Shown here: piece by piece, positions 25,113 through 33,204 of the stretch | How the letters are laid out: each line of letters starts with the position of its first letter | Numbering within the stretch: position 1 is the first letter of the stretch | NCBI GenBank assembly: GCA_022360655.1 | Contig: JAKSCK010000028.1 | Coordinates: 1 to 34,023 of the forward strand | Source of the DNA: Spirochaetales bacterium | Lineage (GTDB): Bacteria > Spirochaetota > Spirochaetia > DSM-2461 | Direction: 5' to 3' | Length of the DNA stretch: 34,023 bases | Notes under the pieces: model-generated | What the model saw: the letters and a program-made list of their open reading frames with translations, nothing else | What the model was told of the DNA's origin: nothing | Database searches by the model: none | Made by a program: the position numbers and the translations under genes

Positions 25113-27155
25113 TTATTCAGAAGATTTTGCGCTGGCCGCCACAATGTCCTGGGCCACCTTTCCGGATACCGGTTCATAGTGACTGAACTCCATTTCATAG
25201 GCCCCTGTTCCTGAAGTCATGGACTTCATATCAATGGCATAGTTGAGAAGTTCTCCTTGGGGAACCAGAGCTTTGATGGACTGGATTCCTCCACCAATAT
25301 TCACCTGATCCTGCACCCGGGCTCTCTTGGTGGACATGTCAGAAAGGACATCCCCCAGGTACTGGTCTTCCACAAAAACCGTCAGATTCACCATGGGTTC
25401 CAGAAGGGTGGGACCACATTTTTCAAAGGCCTGACGCAGGGCATTTTTGGCCGCAAGCTTGAAGGCCATCTCTGAGGAATCCACTGGATGTTCTTTGCCG
25501 TCATAGATGCTCACGCCAATGTCCACCATGGGATACCCCGCCAAGAATCCTTCATTCATGGCTTCCCGGAGGCCCTTTTCAATGCCAGGGAAATATCCTT
25601 TGCTGATGGAGCCACCCTTGATGTCATTGCTTAAGGTAAAATCTTCCCCTCGCTCTAAGGGACGGGCCTTGAGCAAAACTCGGCCATACTGACCATGCCC
25701 ACCGGTCTGCTTTTTATGGGTGTATTCGGCATCGGCCGATTTGGTGATGGTTTCCCGGTATGGAACCCGGGGTTTGCGAGTTTTCACAGCAATTTTGGAC
25801 TCTTTGAAGAGTTTTTCAAAAATGCTGTTCACATGCATCTCTCCCATGCCCGCAATCACGGTTTCCTTGGTTTCCTCATCAAACCGGATGGTGAAGGTGA
25901 GATCTTGCTCCGAGACACGGTGCAAGAAGTCATTCATTTTATCCTCTTCTTTCTGGTTCTCTGCATTGATGGCCAAAGCATGAACCGGAGCGGGGAGGGC
26001 CAAAGGTTTGAAGTGAATATCACCGGAACCGGCCACAAGGGTATCATTGGTTCGCACGGAATCCAACTTCACCACAGCTCCCAAATCGCCTGCACAGAGT
26101 TGGGGTGTTTCTTTGAGCGTTTTTCCATTGAGCAAGAACACCTTGGAAATCCGTTCCTTGCGGTCCCGTTGGGTGTTGTGAACCTCACAGGCCTTCAAAC
26201 AGCCCTGAACCACCTTGACGTAGCTGATTTTGCCCGAAAATTTATCAATGGAGGTTTTAAACACAAAACCCGCAAAATCTCCCTCTGGGCTGTAAGCCAG
26301 AGCATTCCCATCCTCAAGAGGTTCCTCTTCCCGGCCAGGAGGGGGGCAAAGTTCCGCCAGAATGTCTAACAGGTCACTGATGCCTGTACCTTTTTCTGCC
26401 GAACCGCAGAGCACGGGTACAAAGGTGTTTCCGGCCATGCCCTCTAAAAGTCCCTTGATGATGTCTGGACCTTCTAAGGTTCCTTGATCAAAGAACTTTT
26501 CGGTGAGTTCATCATCCCCTTCTGCAGCCATCTCAATGAGTTTTTCGCGCCATTGGGCCACTTCATCATTGAGTTCAGCGGGAATGGGAGCTTCTTTTCC
26601 ACCGGCCTCAATGGCCTTCATATGAAGCAAATCCACAATACCGGTGTGATTGGCCCCTTCTCCTAAGGGAAGATTCAGGGGAACCGCGGTGACACCAAAG
26701 GCCTCTTTGATTTCCGCCAGGGATTTGCGGAAGTCTGCACGGTCTTGGTCCATTTTGTTCACAAACGCCACCCGTGGTAGGTTGCGATGATTCAGCCTCC
26801 GCCAAAGCTTGACGGTTTCGATTTGGATACCCGCGGGTGCACTGATCACCATCACAGCGGTTTCTGCTGCTCGGAATGATGCCACAACTTCGCCCACGAA
26901 ATCCGCGGACCCGGGGGTGTCCAGGACGTTGATTTTGACGTCCTTCCACATCATGTTCAGAAGGCTGGTGTGGAGGGAAAATTGATGCTCAATTTCATCC
27001 TCCAAGAAGTCACTGACGGTCTTTCCTGAACCAATGGATTCAGGCTTCGAGATGATGCCGGCCCGGAAGAGCATTTGCTCGGCCAGGGTGGTTTTACCGG
27101 TGGTGCCATGTCCGCAAACGGCGACGTTACGGATGGCGTTCATGGATAGGGCCAT
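25113..27155 (-). CDS. Divergent EF-G-like translational GTPase
   Basis: A 680-residue protein with the EF-G domain layout: GTPase domain (P-loop GHGTTGKTT at 15-23, DTPGS at 79-83, NKMD at 133-136), domain II, then domains III-V with VIAGMGEMHVNSIFEKL, GGHGQYGRV and SYIPKGY-like GGSISKGYFPGIEKGL. It belongs to the EF-G-like group that lacks the usual switch I RGITI motif; residues 51-65 read instead LEDEIEHQFSLHTSL. The catalytic His of DTPGH is Ser83. It may therefore act in a way distinct from the translocase. GAGGAGG lies seven bases before ATG 27155, and a good promoter is at 27197-27225. The exact role is unknown. Confidence 0.88.
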   Translation of the reverse strand: MALSMNAIRNVAVCGHGTTGKTTLAEQMLFRAGIISKPESIGSGKTVSDFLEDEIEHQFSLHTSLLNMMWKDVKINVLDTPGSADFVGEVVASFRAAETAVMVISAPAGIQIETVKLWRRLNHRNLPRVAFVNKMDQDRADFRKSLAEIKEAFGVTAVPLNLPLGEGANHTGIVDLLHMKAIEAGGKEAPIPAELNDEVAQWREKLIEMAAEGDDELTEKFFDQGTLEGPDIIKGLLEGMAGNTFVPVLCGSAEKGTGISDLLDILAELCPPPGREEEPLEDGNALAYSPEGDFAGFVFKTSIDKFSGKISYVKVVQGCLKACEVHNTQRDRKERISKVFLLNGKTLKETPQLCAGDLGAVVKLDSVRTNDTLVAGSGDIHFKPLALPAPVHALAINAENQKEEDKMNDFLHRVSEQDLTFTIRFDEETKETVIAGMGEMHVNSIFEKLFKESKIAVKTRKPRVPYRETITKSADAEYTHKKQTGGHGQYGRVLLKARPLERGEDFTLSNDIKGGSISKGYFPGIEKGLREAMNEGFLAGYPMVDIGVSIYDGKEHPVDSSEMAFKLAAKNALRQAFEKCGPTLLEPMVNLTVFVEDQYLGDVLSDMSTKRARVQDQVNIGGGIQSIKALVPQGELLNYAIDMKSMTSGTGAYEMEFSHYEPVSGKVAQDIVAASAKSSE

Positions 27156-27196
27156 GAAAGAACCTCCTCGTTGACGCAGGATTCAGAGACAGGAAA

Positions 27197-27225
27197 ATCC
27201 TACGACAGCCCTATTCAGTCGTCAA
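27197..27225 (-). promoter_or_regulatory. Sigma-70-type promoter of the EF-G-like gene
   Basis: On the minus strand TTGACG (plus 27220-27225) and TAGGAT (plus 27197-27202) are separated by exactly 17 bases. This matches the -35 consensus at five of six and the -10 at four of six positions. It predicts a start near 27190 and a leader of about 35 bases before ATG 27155. Confidence 0.65.
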
Positions 27226-27344
27226 ACAAATTCGAAGAAACTGTTCCTATGCCACTTCTGAGAGCATGATTGCATGAGCTCCTGAGGGGAAGGTAAGGGC
27301 AGGGGTTGGTTCTGTGATGATGGGGTTCTTGGCTGTTTCTTTGG

Positions 27345-27471
27345 CTGCGAAAGGGATGGGAAGGGGCCCGAAGGGCGAGTTTCTGGAACCTAGGGGCCAG
27401 AAACTCCGGAGGCGAGAGCCGGAGCCCTGGAGAGCCCGACCCCAGGGGGGACCCCCTGGGGATTCGCCCAA
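27345..27471 (-). repeat. Structured extragenic element, copy 2
   Basis: Read on the minus strand: TTGGGCG, the palindrome CCCCAGGGGG/CCCCCTGGGG (plus 27440-27449 and 27452-27461), TCGGGCT (plus 27433-27439), then CTCCGG/CCGGAG and GAGTTTCTGG/CCAGAAACTC stems (plus 27377-27386, 27397-27406), and the tail ATCCCTTTCGCAG. The framework matches 15623-15719 while the palindrome arms differ, so structure rather than sequence seems to be kept. It lies downstream of the EF-G gene in that gene's orientation. Confidence 0.7.
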
Positions 27472-27514
27472 TAACCACATTCACGTGTGTGGATTCTGGA
27501 CCAATGAAGCGGGA

Positions 27515-29554
27515 TTAGCGGCTGGATTTCTCTGCGAAATGGCTAAATTCCATGGAGAAGGATCCCCGACCCTGGGTGAGACTTCGCAGGGTGGTGGTGT
27601 ATCCAAACATGCTCACCAAGGGGGCTTTAGCCTTCACCAGCTCAAAGGAGGGGCGGGATTCCATGCTTTCCACTTGTCCTCCCCGTTGGCTGAGATTGCT
27701 GATGACATCGCCTACCTGTTCTGCTGGGCACATCAAATCCACGTCCATCACGGGTTCCAAGAGGGTTGGGGCGGCCTCACGACAGGCTGAATCAAATCCC
27801 AGAGCGGCGGCGGTTTCAAAGGCAATTTCTGTGGCTGTGGTCTCCTGCCATTGAGCATCCACCAGGGTGGCCTTCACATCAACACAGGGATATCCCATGA
27901 CAATGCCGGAGGGGAAGGAGGCTTCCACACCTCGACGGACGGCTTCTTGGAAGTTTTGAGGCAACTTCCCGGTGCTGAGGTCACTTTCAAAACTGTTTCC
28001 AGCACCTCGTTCTTGGGGCTCCACCCGAATGGTCACGGTGGCGGCATGGTCTTTGCCGGCCAGGGTGCGTTCATAGCTTTCCCGATGTTCTTTGGTGGTG
28101 GTGACGGTTTCCCGATAGGTGACCTGGGGATTTCCCACATTGGCTTCCACTTTGTACTCTTCCAGGACGCGGGTCACCAGAACATCCAAGTGCAACTCGC
28201 CCATGCCGGAGATGATGAGCTGTCCGGTTTCATCATTCTCCCGTACGGTGAAGGTGGGATCCTCTTTTTGAAGATTTTCCAGGGCCGTTTTGAGCTTGTC
28301 CTGATCGCTCATGGTTTTGGGTTCAATGGCCACGGAAATCACGGGCTCGGGGAATTCCATGGTGTCTAACACCACGGGATGCCCTTCGGAGGCCAGTGTT
28401 TCTCCCGTTCGGGCGATTTTCATTCCAATGGCCACACCAATATCACCAGCGCGCAATTCGGTGATTTGCTCATGGTGATTGGCATGCATGCGGAGCAGGC
28501 GATTCACCCGCTCTCGTTTGCGAGCATTGGCGTTGTACACGGCTGTGCCGGCCTTGAGCACACCAGAATACACCCGAATGTAGCACAGAACGCCCATTTC
28601 TCGGTCGTGTTGTATTTTGAACACAAGGGCGGAAAGATGCTCTTTATCATTTCGTTTGAGGGCCACTTCCGTATCTTTCTTCACCTGAATGGCGGTCACA
28701 TCATTCAAATCTTCTGGAGCGGGAAGGTAGCGCACCACCGCATCCAAAACGGGCTGGACACCCTTATTTTTGAGGGAGGAGCCTACCAGAACAGGAACAG
28801 CCTGCTGGGCCATGGTGACCTGACGAAGGGTTTTGTGAATCAATTCTTCTGGGATGTCTTCCCCTTCCAGGTAGAGTTCTGTGATTTCGTCACTGAAGGC
28901 GGAAAGTCCATCAATGAGTTTTTCGCGCCATTCATTGGCAAGATCCTGGTGTTCTTCTCGGATGTCGCTGAAACGGAGTTCTTGTCCTTCCGGATCAAGA
29001 TCCCAGTGCACTTCCTGCATTTTGATTAAATCAATATTTCCCTCATAGTCGGATTCCGCACCAAGAGGGATGGAAAGGGGAAGGGGATTGGCCCCAAACT
29101 TTTCCCGGATATCTGTAACGGCAGCAAAAAAATCGGCGCCAATACGATCCATTTTGTTGATGTAGGCAATTCGGGGAACATGGTACCGATCGGCTTGGCG
29201 CCAAACGGTTTCTGATTGAGGCTCTACGCCACCGACGGCACAGAACACGCCTACGGCGCCATCCAGAACCCGAAGGGACCGTTCCACTTCTGCGGTAAAG
29301 TCCACATGACCTGGAGTGTCGATGATGTTGATTTGGACATCATCCCAGTAACAGGTGGTGGCCGCAGACACAATGGTGATGCCCCGATCCTGCTCTTGGG
29401 TCATCCAATCCATTGTGGCGGTGCCTTCGTCCACTTCACCAATGCGATGGCTCTTGTTGGTGTAGAACAAAATGCGTTCTGAGGTTGTGGTTTTTCCCGC
29501 ATCAATGTGTGCCATGATGCCGATATTACGTACGGTTTTCGCCCGCTCTGCCAT
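27515..29554 (-). CDS. Elongation factor G-type GTPase
   Basis: A 679-residue EF-G with all canonical GTPase motifs: [10 protein letters not shown] (15-24), [10 protein letters not shown] with switch I intact (57-66), DTPGHVDF (79-86) with the catalytic His, and NKMD. Domains II-V follow, with [16 protein letters not shown] and [14 protein letters not shown]. Spirochaetes commonly carry two EF-Gs, one for translocation and one for ribosome recycling. The short [13 protein letters not shown] segment after the P-loop resembles the recycling-type spirochaetal EF-G2, but this needs phylogeny, so I leave the symbol empty. GGAG lies about 11 bases before ATG 29554. No ribosomal protein genes or EF-Tu are adjacent, unlike the classical str operon. 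Confidence 0.93.
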   Translation of the reverse strand: MAERAKTVRNIGIMAHIDAGKTTTSERILFYTNKSHRIGEVDEGTATMDWMTQEQDRGITIVSAATTCYWDDVQINIIDTPGHVDFTAEVERSLRVLDGAVGVFCAVGGVEPQSETVWRQADRYHVPRIAYINKMDRIGADFFAAVTDIREKFGANPLPLSIPLGAESDYEGNIDLIKMQEVHWDLDPEGQELRFSDIREEHQDLANEWREKLIDGLSAFSDEITELYLEGEDIPEELIHKTLRQVTMAQQAVPVLVGSSLKNKGVQPVLDAVVRYLPAPEDLNDVTAIQVKKDTEVALKRNDKEHLSALVFKIQHDREMGVLCYIRVYSGVLKAGTAVYNANARKRERVNRLLRMHANHHEQITELRAGDIGVAIGMKIARTGETLASEGHPVVLDTMEFPEPVISVAIEPKTMSDQDKLKTALENLQKEDPTFTVRENDETGQLIISGMGELHLDVLVTRVLEEYKVEANVGNPQVTYRETVTTTKEHRESYERTLAGKDHAATVTIRVEPQERGAGNSFESDLSTGKLPQNFQEAVRRGVEASFPSGIVMGYPCVDVKATLVDAQWQETTATEIAFETAAALGFDSACREAAPTLLEPVMDVDLMCPAEQVGDVISNLSQRGGQVESMESRPSFELVKAKAPLVSMFGYTTTLRSLTQGRGSFSMEFSHFAEKSSR

Positions 29555-29675
29555 GATTCATCGGTCTCCGTTCTGTTCGTCTTGAAATCGGAGAGTACCA
29601 TGGACCAGAGCTTGGGGGCAACGTGAGGATGCCTCATGCTTGAATGTCCTGAAGTCTGGGGATAGGCTGAAGTTC

Positions 29676-30203
29676 ATGTTGAAAGCTCGAGAGATTGATG
29701 AAAAGCATTGGCAGCCGGTGGAATCGGCTGTGTTGTGTTTTGTTCGAGATAAAAAAAATCAACGCGTATTGTTGATCCATAAGAAAACGGGGCTGGGGAA
29801 AGGCCTGATCAATGCGCCTGGTGGCCGCATAGAACCGGGAGAAACGCCGGAAGAGGCCGCCATCCGTGAAACTCAGGAAGAGGTGGGACTCCAGGTGAAG
29901 AATCTGCATTTTGCCGGTGATTTGCTGTTTCAGTTCATCGATGGACATTCCATTCGGGGCTATGTGTTCACAACAGAGCAATGGAGTGGAGATGCCATTG
30001 AAACCGTGGAAGCCAAGCCCTTTTGGCAGAGCGAAAATTCCATTCCCTATGCCAAAATGTGGAGTGACGACGCCCATTGGATTCCCCACATGTTGGCAGA
30101 CCGACCCTTTCGGGGACGATTTGTTTTTGATGGGGAAACCATGTTGAGCATGAGTTTGGATGTGGAATCGCGGGGGAAAGAGGGAATCCCAAGGCCTTTA
30201 TAG
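29676..30203 (+). CDS. Nudix hydrolase (MutT/MTH1-like)
   Basis: A 175-residue pyrophosphohydrolase. The complete Nudix box GX5EX7REUXEEXGU is at G50-L72 (GRIEPGE, then REtQEEVGL), giving the metal-binding helix. The segment LIHKKTGLGKGLINAPGGRIEPGE is typical of MTH1/MutT-like enzymes that hydrolyse oxidised purine nucleotides such as 8-oxo-dGTP; FWQSENSIPYAKMWSDDAHWIPHML also fits that subgroup. I chose ATG 29676; the frame is open to a TTG at 29640, which would add 12 residues, and neither has a strong ribosome site. It diverges from the EF-G gene. The substrate is inferred. Confidence 0.88.
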   Translation: MLKAREIDEKHWQPVESAVLCFVRDKKNQRVLLIHKKTGLGKGLINAPGGRIEPGETPEEAAIRETQEEVGLQVKNLHFAGDLLFQFIDGHSIRGYVFTTEQWSGDAIETVEAKPFWQSENSIPYAKMWSDDAHWIPHMLADRPFRGRFVFDGETMLSMSLDVESRGKEGIPRPL

Positions 30204-30249
30204 CCTCTGCATCATCATTCTTATGATTCGTGAAAAAAAGGAGGAACCC

Positions 30250-30594
30250 ATGAGTGATACCATCTTTGACAAAATCCTTGCCGGGGAGATTCCGGCCGAT
30301 ACGGTGTATGAAGATGACCATGTTTTGGCCTTTCGGGATATCAATCCCCAGGCTCCGGTTCATGTGCTGGTGATTCCAAAACGCCGTGTAGAACGCCTGA
30401 GTGCCTATGCCCAGGAACACCCAGAATTTGTGGGTCAGTTCTTTTCTGCTGCGGCTCGTGTGGCGGCCCATTTGGATTTGGATGGACCAGGCTACCGCCT
30501 GGTGGTGAACAATGGTCAAGATGGGGGGCAGGAAGTGGAGTATCTTCATGCGCATATTCTGGGAGGACGACGCCTCACATGGCCTCCAGGCTGA
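30250..30594 (+). CDS. HIT-family (HinT-like) hydrolase
   Basis: A 114-residue histidine-triad protein of the HinT branch, which hydrolyses AMP-lysine or nucleoside phosphoramidates. It begins TIFDKILAGEIPADTVYEDD and ends with the triad region QEVEYLHAHILGGRRLTWPPG. The nucleophile H100 and H102 are present, but the first triad position is Tyr98 instead of His. AAGGAGG ends five bases before ATG 30250; a frame open from 30160 is rejected for that reason. The last 16 bases overlap the CAP-protein gene. Confidence 0.93.
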   Translation: MSDTIFDKILAGEIPADTVYEDDHVLAFRDINPQAPVHVLVIPKRRVERLSAYAQEHPEFVGQFFSAAARVAAHLDLDGPGYRLVVNNGQDGGQEVEYLHAHILGGRRLTWPPG

Positions 30595-31334
30595 GAGTAC
30601 ATCCTCTACTATTGCTGTTGATTCTCTTGGGAGGGGGGCTTATGGTCCTGCCCCCTGTTTATGGAGAACCTTATCCTCAAGACCTTTGGGAGACCCTCAA
30701 TCAGCAGCGAATTCAACAGGGACTCTTGGCTCTGGAAATTGATCCTGTGGCTCAAAAAGCGGCGGATTCTCATGCCAAGTATCTTGTTCAACACCGGGTG
30801 TTGAGCCATTGGAGCGGTTCAGAGCGAGTGCTTGACCGGTACCGAAACCTGGGTGGGACGGCTCTTGCTGCCGGTGAGAATCTTGGTGTGGGGGAGACTT
30901 GGCAGGATGTTTTTACAGCCTGGTTGGAATCGCCCTCTCATAGAGACAATCTTTTTTCACCACAATGGCGTTGCGGAGCCATTTCCCAACGCCCCACAGG
31001 AGATGGACGGGTGCTCATGGTGGCAATCTTCACTTCCAGTCGGTGGGTGGTTCATGCCATGGAAGTTCAGGGACAGAATCTTCTGCTTGAGGGACGTGTT
31101 GATCTTCGGGGCGATTTGGGGAAATCTCCCCCGGTGCTTCGAATGGGATCACAATTTTTTGAACCAGAATTTTTATCCTCCCAAGTTCCATCCTTAGGAT
31201 TTGCACAAGTACGTTTTTTGTTACCTCTTCCTCTCCGTCCTCAGGTGGTGTTTCTCCAAGTGGGAGGAGAGAACGCAGATTCTTTTCTTTCGCCAGATGC
31301 TTCCTCCTCATGGGCCTGTGAGAGTAGTCTATAA
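30579..31334 (+). CDS. Exported CAP/SCP-domain protein
   Basis: A 251-residue protein with a signal peptide (residues 1-29, cut after VYG) and a CAP domain (about 33-160): LWETLNQQRIQQGLLALEIDP, AADSHAKYLVQHRVLSHWSG, AAGENLGVGETWQDVFTAWLESPSHRDNLFSPQWRCGAI. The candidate cavity residues H77, E100 and H121 are retained. About 90 residues after the CAP domain form a beta-rich extension of unknown kind. It is predicted to be periplasmic or secreted; bacterial CAP proteins have uncertain functions. The ATG lies inside the HIT gene, with GGAGG about 11 bases before it, so expression is coupled. Confidence 0.88.
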   Translation: MASRLRVHPLLLLLILLGGGLMVLPPVYGEPYPQDLWETLNQQRIQQGLLALEIDPVAQKAADSHAKYLVQHRVLSHWSGSERVLDRYRNLGGTALAAGENLGVGETWQDVFTAWLESPSHRDNLFSPQWRCGAISQRPTGDGRVLMVAIFTSSRWVVHAMEVQGQNLLLEGRVDLRGDLGKSPPVLRMGSQFFEPEFLSSQVPSLGFAQVRFLLPLPLRPQVVFLQVGGENADSFLSPDASSSWACESSL

Positions 31335-31336
31335 CT

Positions 31337-31714
31337 ATGGATACTCATGTATGTGCCGCAAGGGGTGCCATTTCCATTGATGGAGAAGAGGAAGGTTTGT
31401 CCATGGTGAATGCCGTGGGGCAACTCATGGATTGTTTGGCTCAAGCCAACCAATTCACCGTTCAGGACATGATTAGTCTTCAATTCACCCAAACCACGGA
31501 TCTCACAGAAAAAAATGCCGCGGCTGCGCTTCGTCAAAGTCGGCCAGAATATGGCTCTGTTCCTTTGTTTTGTGCCAGTGAACCTGAGGTGAAGGGAAGT
31601 GCACCACGGATGGTGCGAGTTCTGGTGATGTATCGCGGTGAGCAAAGAAACACACAGCCCGTGTATCTTGGACGAGCCCGATCCCTCCGTCCTGATCTTG
31701 AGGAGAATTCTTGA
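31337..31714 (+). CDS. aroH: Chorismate mutase, AroH type
   Basis: A 125-residue protein matching the trimeric AroH fold that converts chorismate to prephenate for Phe/Tyr synthesis. Aligned by eye to the Bacillus enzyme, the active-site residues are present: R9 in CAARGAISID, R66, C79 and E82 in LFCASEPEV, R94 in MVRVLVMY, Y110 in PVYLG and R118 in SLRPDL. Length fits the 115-130 residue family. The start follows the CAP stop by two bases with only a weak ribosome site, so translation is probably coupled. The stop overlaps the glycogen synthase start (TTGA). No other aromatic pathway gene is nearby, so its placement is unusual. Confidence 0.88.
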   Translation: MDTHVCAARGAISIDGEEEGLSMVNAVGQLMDCLAQANQFTVQDMISLQFTQTTDLTEKNAAAALRQSRPEYGSVPLFCASEPEVKGSAPRMVRVLVMYRGEQRNTQPVYLGRARSLRPDLEENS

Positions 31715-33204
31715 TTCGCCGCGTCTGCCTGGTTGCCCGTGAAATGGAAGGAGTGGTTGGCGCGGGTGGTTTGAAAGATGTTGTTCGAGGATTGGCCAAC
31801 GCCCTCGTTCGAAGAGGGGCTCAGACCATCTGCTATCTTCCTCGTTATGGATCTCTTTCCGTTCCATCCTCACCCATGAAATCGCTTTCTCTGCGATCTG
31901 GAGAACGTCTTGGGGTCCATGATGTTTCTCTGGAAGGAATAGAACTGCGACTGATTGAGCATCGATGTTTTGCAGAAAAAAATGATGTCTATGTTTATCG
32001 AGAAGGAGATGCACCCCATCCTCGGCTCATAGGATGTGGACATCAGGATGCCCTAGCCATGAATGCCCTTTTTCAAGAAGCGGTGATTCGTGATTTGTTT
32101 CAGCGAGGGGAGCATGTGGATGTGATTCATGGTCATGATGGCCATTGCGGATTGCTTCCTTTGTATATGGAACGGTATCCCTCGTTTTTCCATGCGACCG
32201 GTTTTCTCTTGACCATTCACAATGCGGGAGTGGTGTATCAGCAATGCATGGGAAGTTTGGAAGAAGCCGTTGCCATCACCGGACTTACCTCTCCGCGGCT
32301 TGCTCTTGGACTCATGGATTCCATGGTGAGTCCGCTGCTCATTGCGGCGCGCACAGGGGCCATCAATACCGTCTCTCCTGGCTATGCTCAGGAAGTTCTC
32401 CAGAAAAAAGACTCCTCCAGTGGCTCGTTTGGAGGCCTTCTTCAACAGAATCGTATTCCCTTACCTGGGGTTTTGAATGGATTGGATACCGATTTTTGGC
32501 TCACCACAACCGATGCGCCAGGTCTGCAGAAATCCCAGGAGAGGATTCGTGTTCGACAAAGTTTAGAATACTCCATTCCTGGGCTGCAACGCTATGGGGA
32601 TTTGCCTTCTGTTCACCATCCTTGGGTGCTTTTTCATGGCCGACTCACAGAACAAAAGGGTGTGGATGAGATTCTTTTGCTCCATGATGACCATCCAGCG
32701 GGGGATCATCCCGTCCATGTGCTGGTGTATGGCCAGGGAGAGGCGGAATACGAGGCCCAGCTGATGGAAAAATGCCAGTCCGGTGGTCCCTGGACTTTTT
32801 TCAAGGGCTATGCGCCCGATTTTGCCCAGGATCTTCTTGCAGCCTCTTCTTTTGTGTTGCTTCCCTCTCTTTGGGAACCCTGTGGACAGGTGGACATGGC
32901 CGGTCAACTCCTGGGAGCTCTGCCTATTGTACGGGGAGTGGGAGGACTGAAGAAGATTCGGCATCAAAGGGATGGGTATTCCTATTCCTCAGAAGGACCT
33001 GAAGGACTGGAATTTTGGTTAAAAAAAGCCCTCAATGATGAAGAACTTCACCCCAAGCGCCTCGCCAGGATGCGAAAAAGGGCCGAAAATACCATCTATG
33101 AACGGCGAAACTGGAACAAAGTCCTTGTACGCGGATATTTTCCCCTCTATCGAAGAGCTCGACGTCAAACCCTCTTTCGCCGAAGCCCTTCCATGCATGG
33201 ATGA
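31711..33204 (+). CDS. glgA: Glycogen synthase-like glycosyltransferase (GT5)
   Basis: A 497-residue two-domain GT-B enzyme of the glycogen/starch synthase family, adding glucose from a nucleotide sugar to alpha-1,4-glucan. It opens RRVCLVAREMEGVVGAGGLKDVVRGLANAL, aligned with the KxGGLxDV motif but with Gly in place of the sugar-nucleotide-binding Lys. Later are VIHGHDGHCGLLPLYM, LLTIHNAGVVYQ, INTVSPGYAQEV, GVLNGLDTDFW, HGRLTEQKG (309-317) and LWEPCG (E389). The start is TTG 31711, overlapping the aroH stop, with GAGGAG at 31700-31705. Because the lysine is missing the donor may differ; family membership is firm. Confidence 0.88.
   Translation: MIRRVCLVAREMEGVVGAGGLKDVVRGLANALVRRGAQTICYLPRYGSLSVPSSPMKSLSLRSGERLGVHDVSLEGIELRLIEHRCFAEKNDVYVYREGDAPHPRLIGCGHQDALAMNALFQEAVIRDLFQRGEHVDVIHGHDGHCGLLPLYMERYPSFFHATGFLLTIHNAGVVYQQCMGSLEEAVAITGLTSPRLALGLMDSMVSPLLIAARTGAINTVSPGYAQEVLQKKDSSSGSFGGLLQQNRIPLPGVLNGLDTDFWLTTTDAPGLQKSQERIRVRQSLEYSIPGLQRYGDLPSVHHPWVLFHGRLTEQKGVDEILLLHDDHPAGDHPVHVLVYGQGEAEYEAQLMEKCQSGGPWTFFKGYAPDFAQDLLAASSFVLLPSLWEPCGQVDMAGQLLGALPIVRGVGGLKKIRHQRDGYSYSSEGPEGLEFWLKKALNDEELHPKRLARMRKRAENTIYERRNWNKVLVRGYFPLYRRARRQTLFRRSPSMHG

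Larger units (their letters stand above)
27156..27514. other. Gap between the two EF-G-type genes
   Basis: This 359-base stretch holds the leader and promoter of the EF-G-like gene (27156-27225), about 120 bases without any clear signal (27226-27344), then the structured element copy 2 (27345-27471). Close to the stop of the upstream EF-G gene is only a weak CCACA/TGTGG hairpin without T-run, so the element itself may end that transcript. Confidence 0.6.

Noticed and set aside
27171..27180. TTGACGCAGG near the EF-G-like start as a third element tail
   Set aside because: It shares only TGACGCAG with the tail and lacks ATCCC, the palindrome and the TCGGGCT block.
27215..27484. Short minus-strand frames through the structured element
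   Set aside because: The translated proline/serine/arginine-rich sequence reflects palindromic GC-rich repeats; such elements are often mis-annotated as proteins.
31241..32014. 257-codon minus-strand frame opposite the CAP, aroH and glgA genes
   Set aside because: It crosses three well-supported genes and has composition typical of an antisense shadow.
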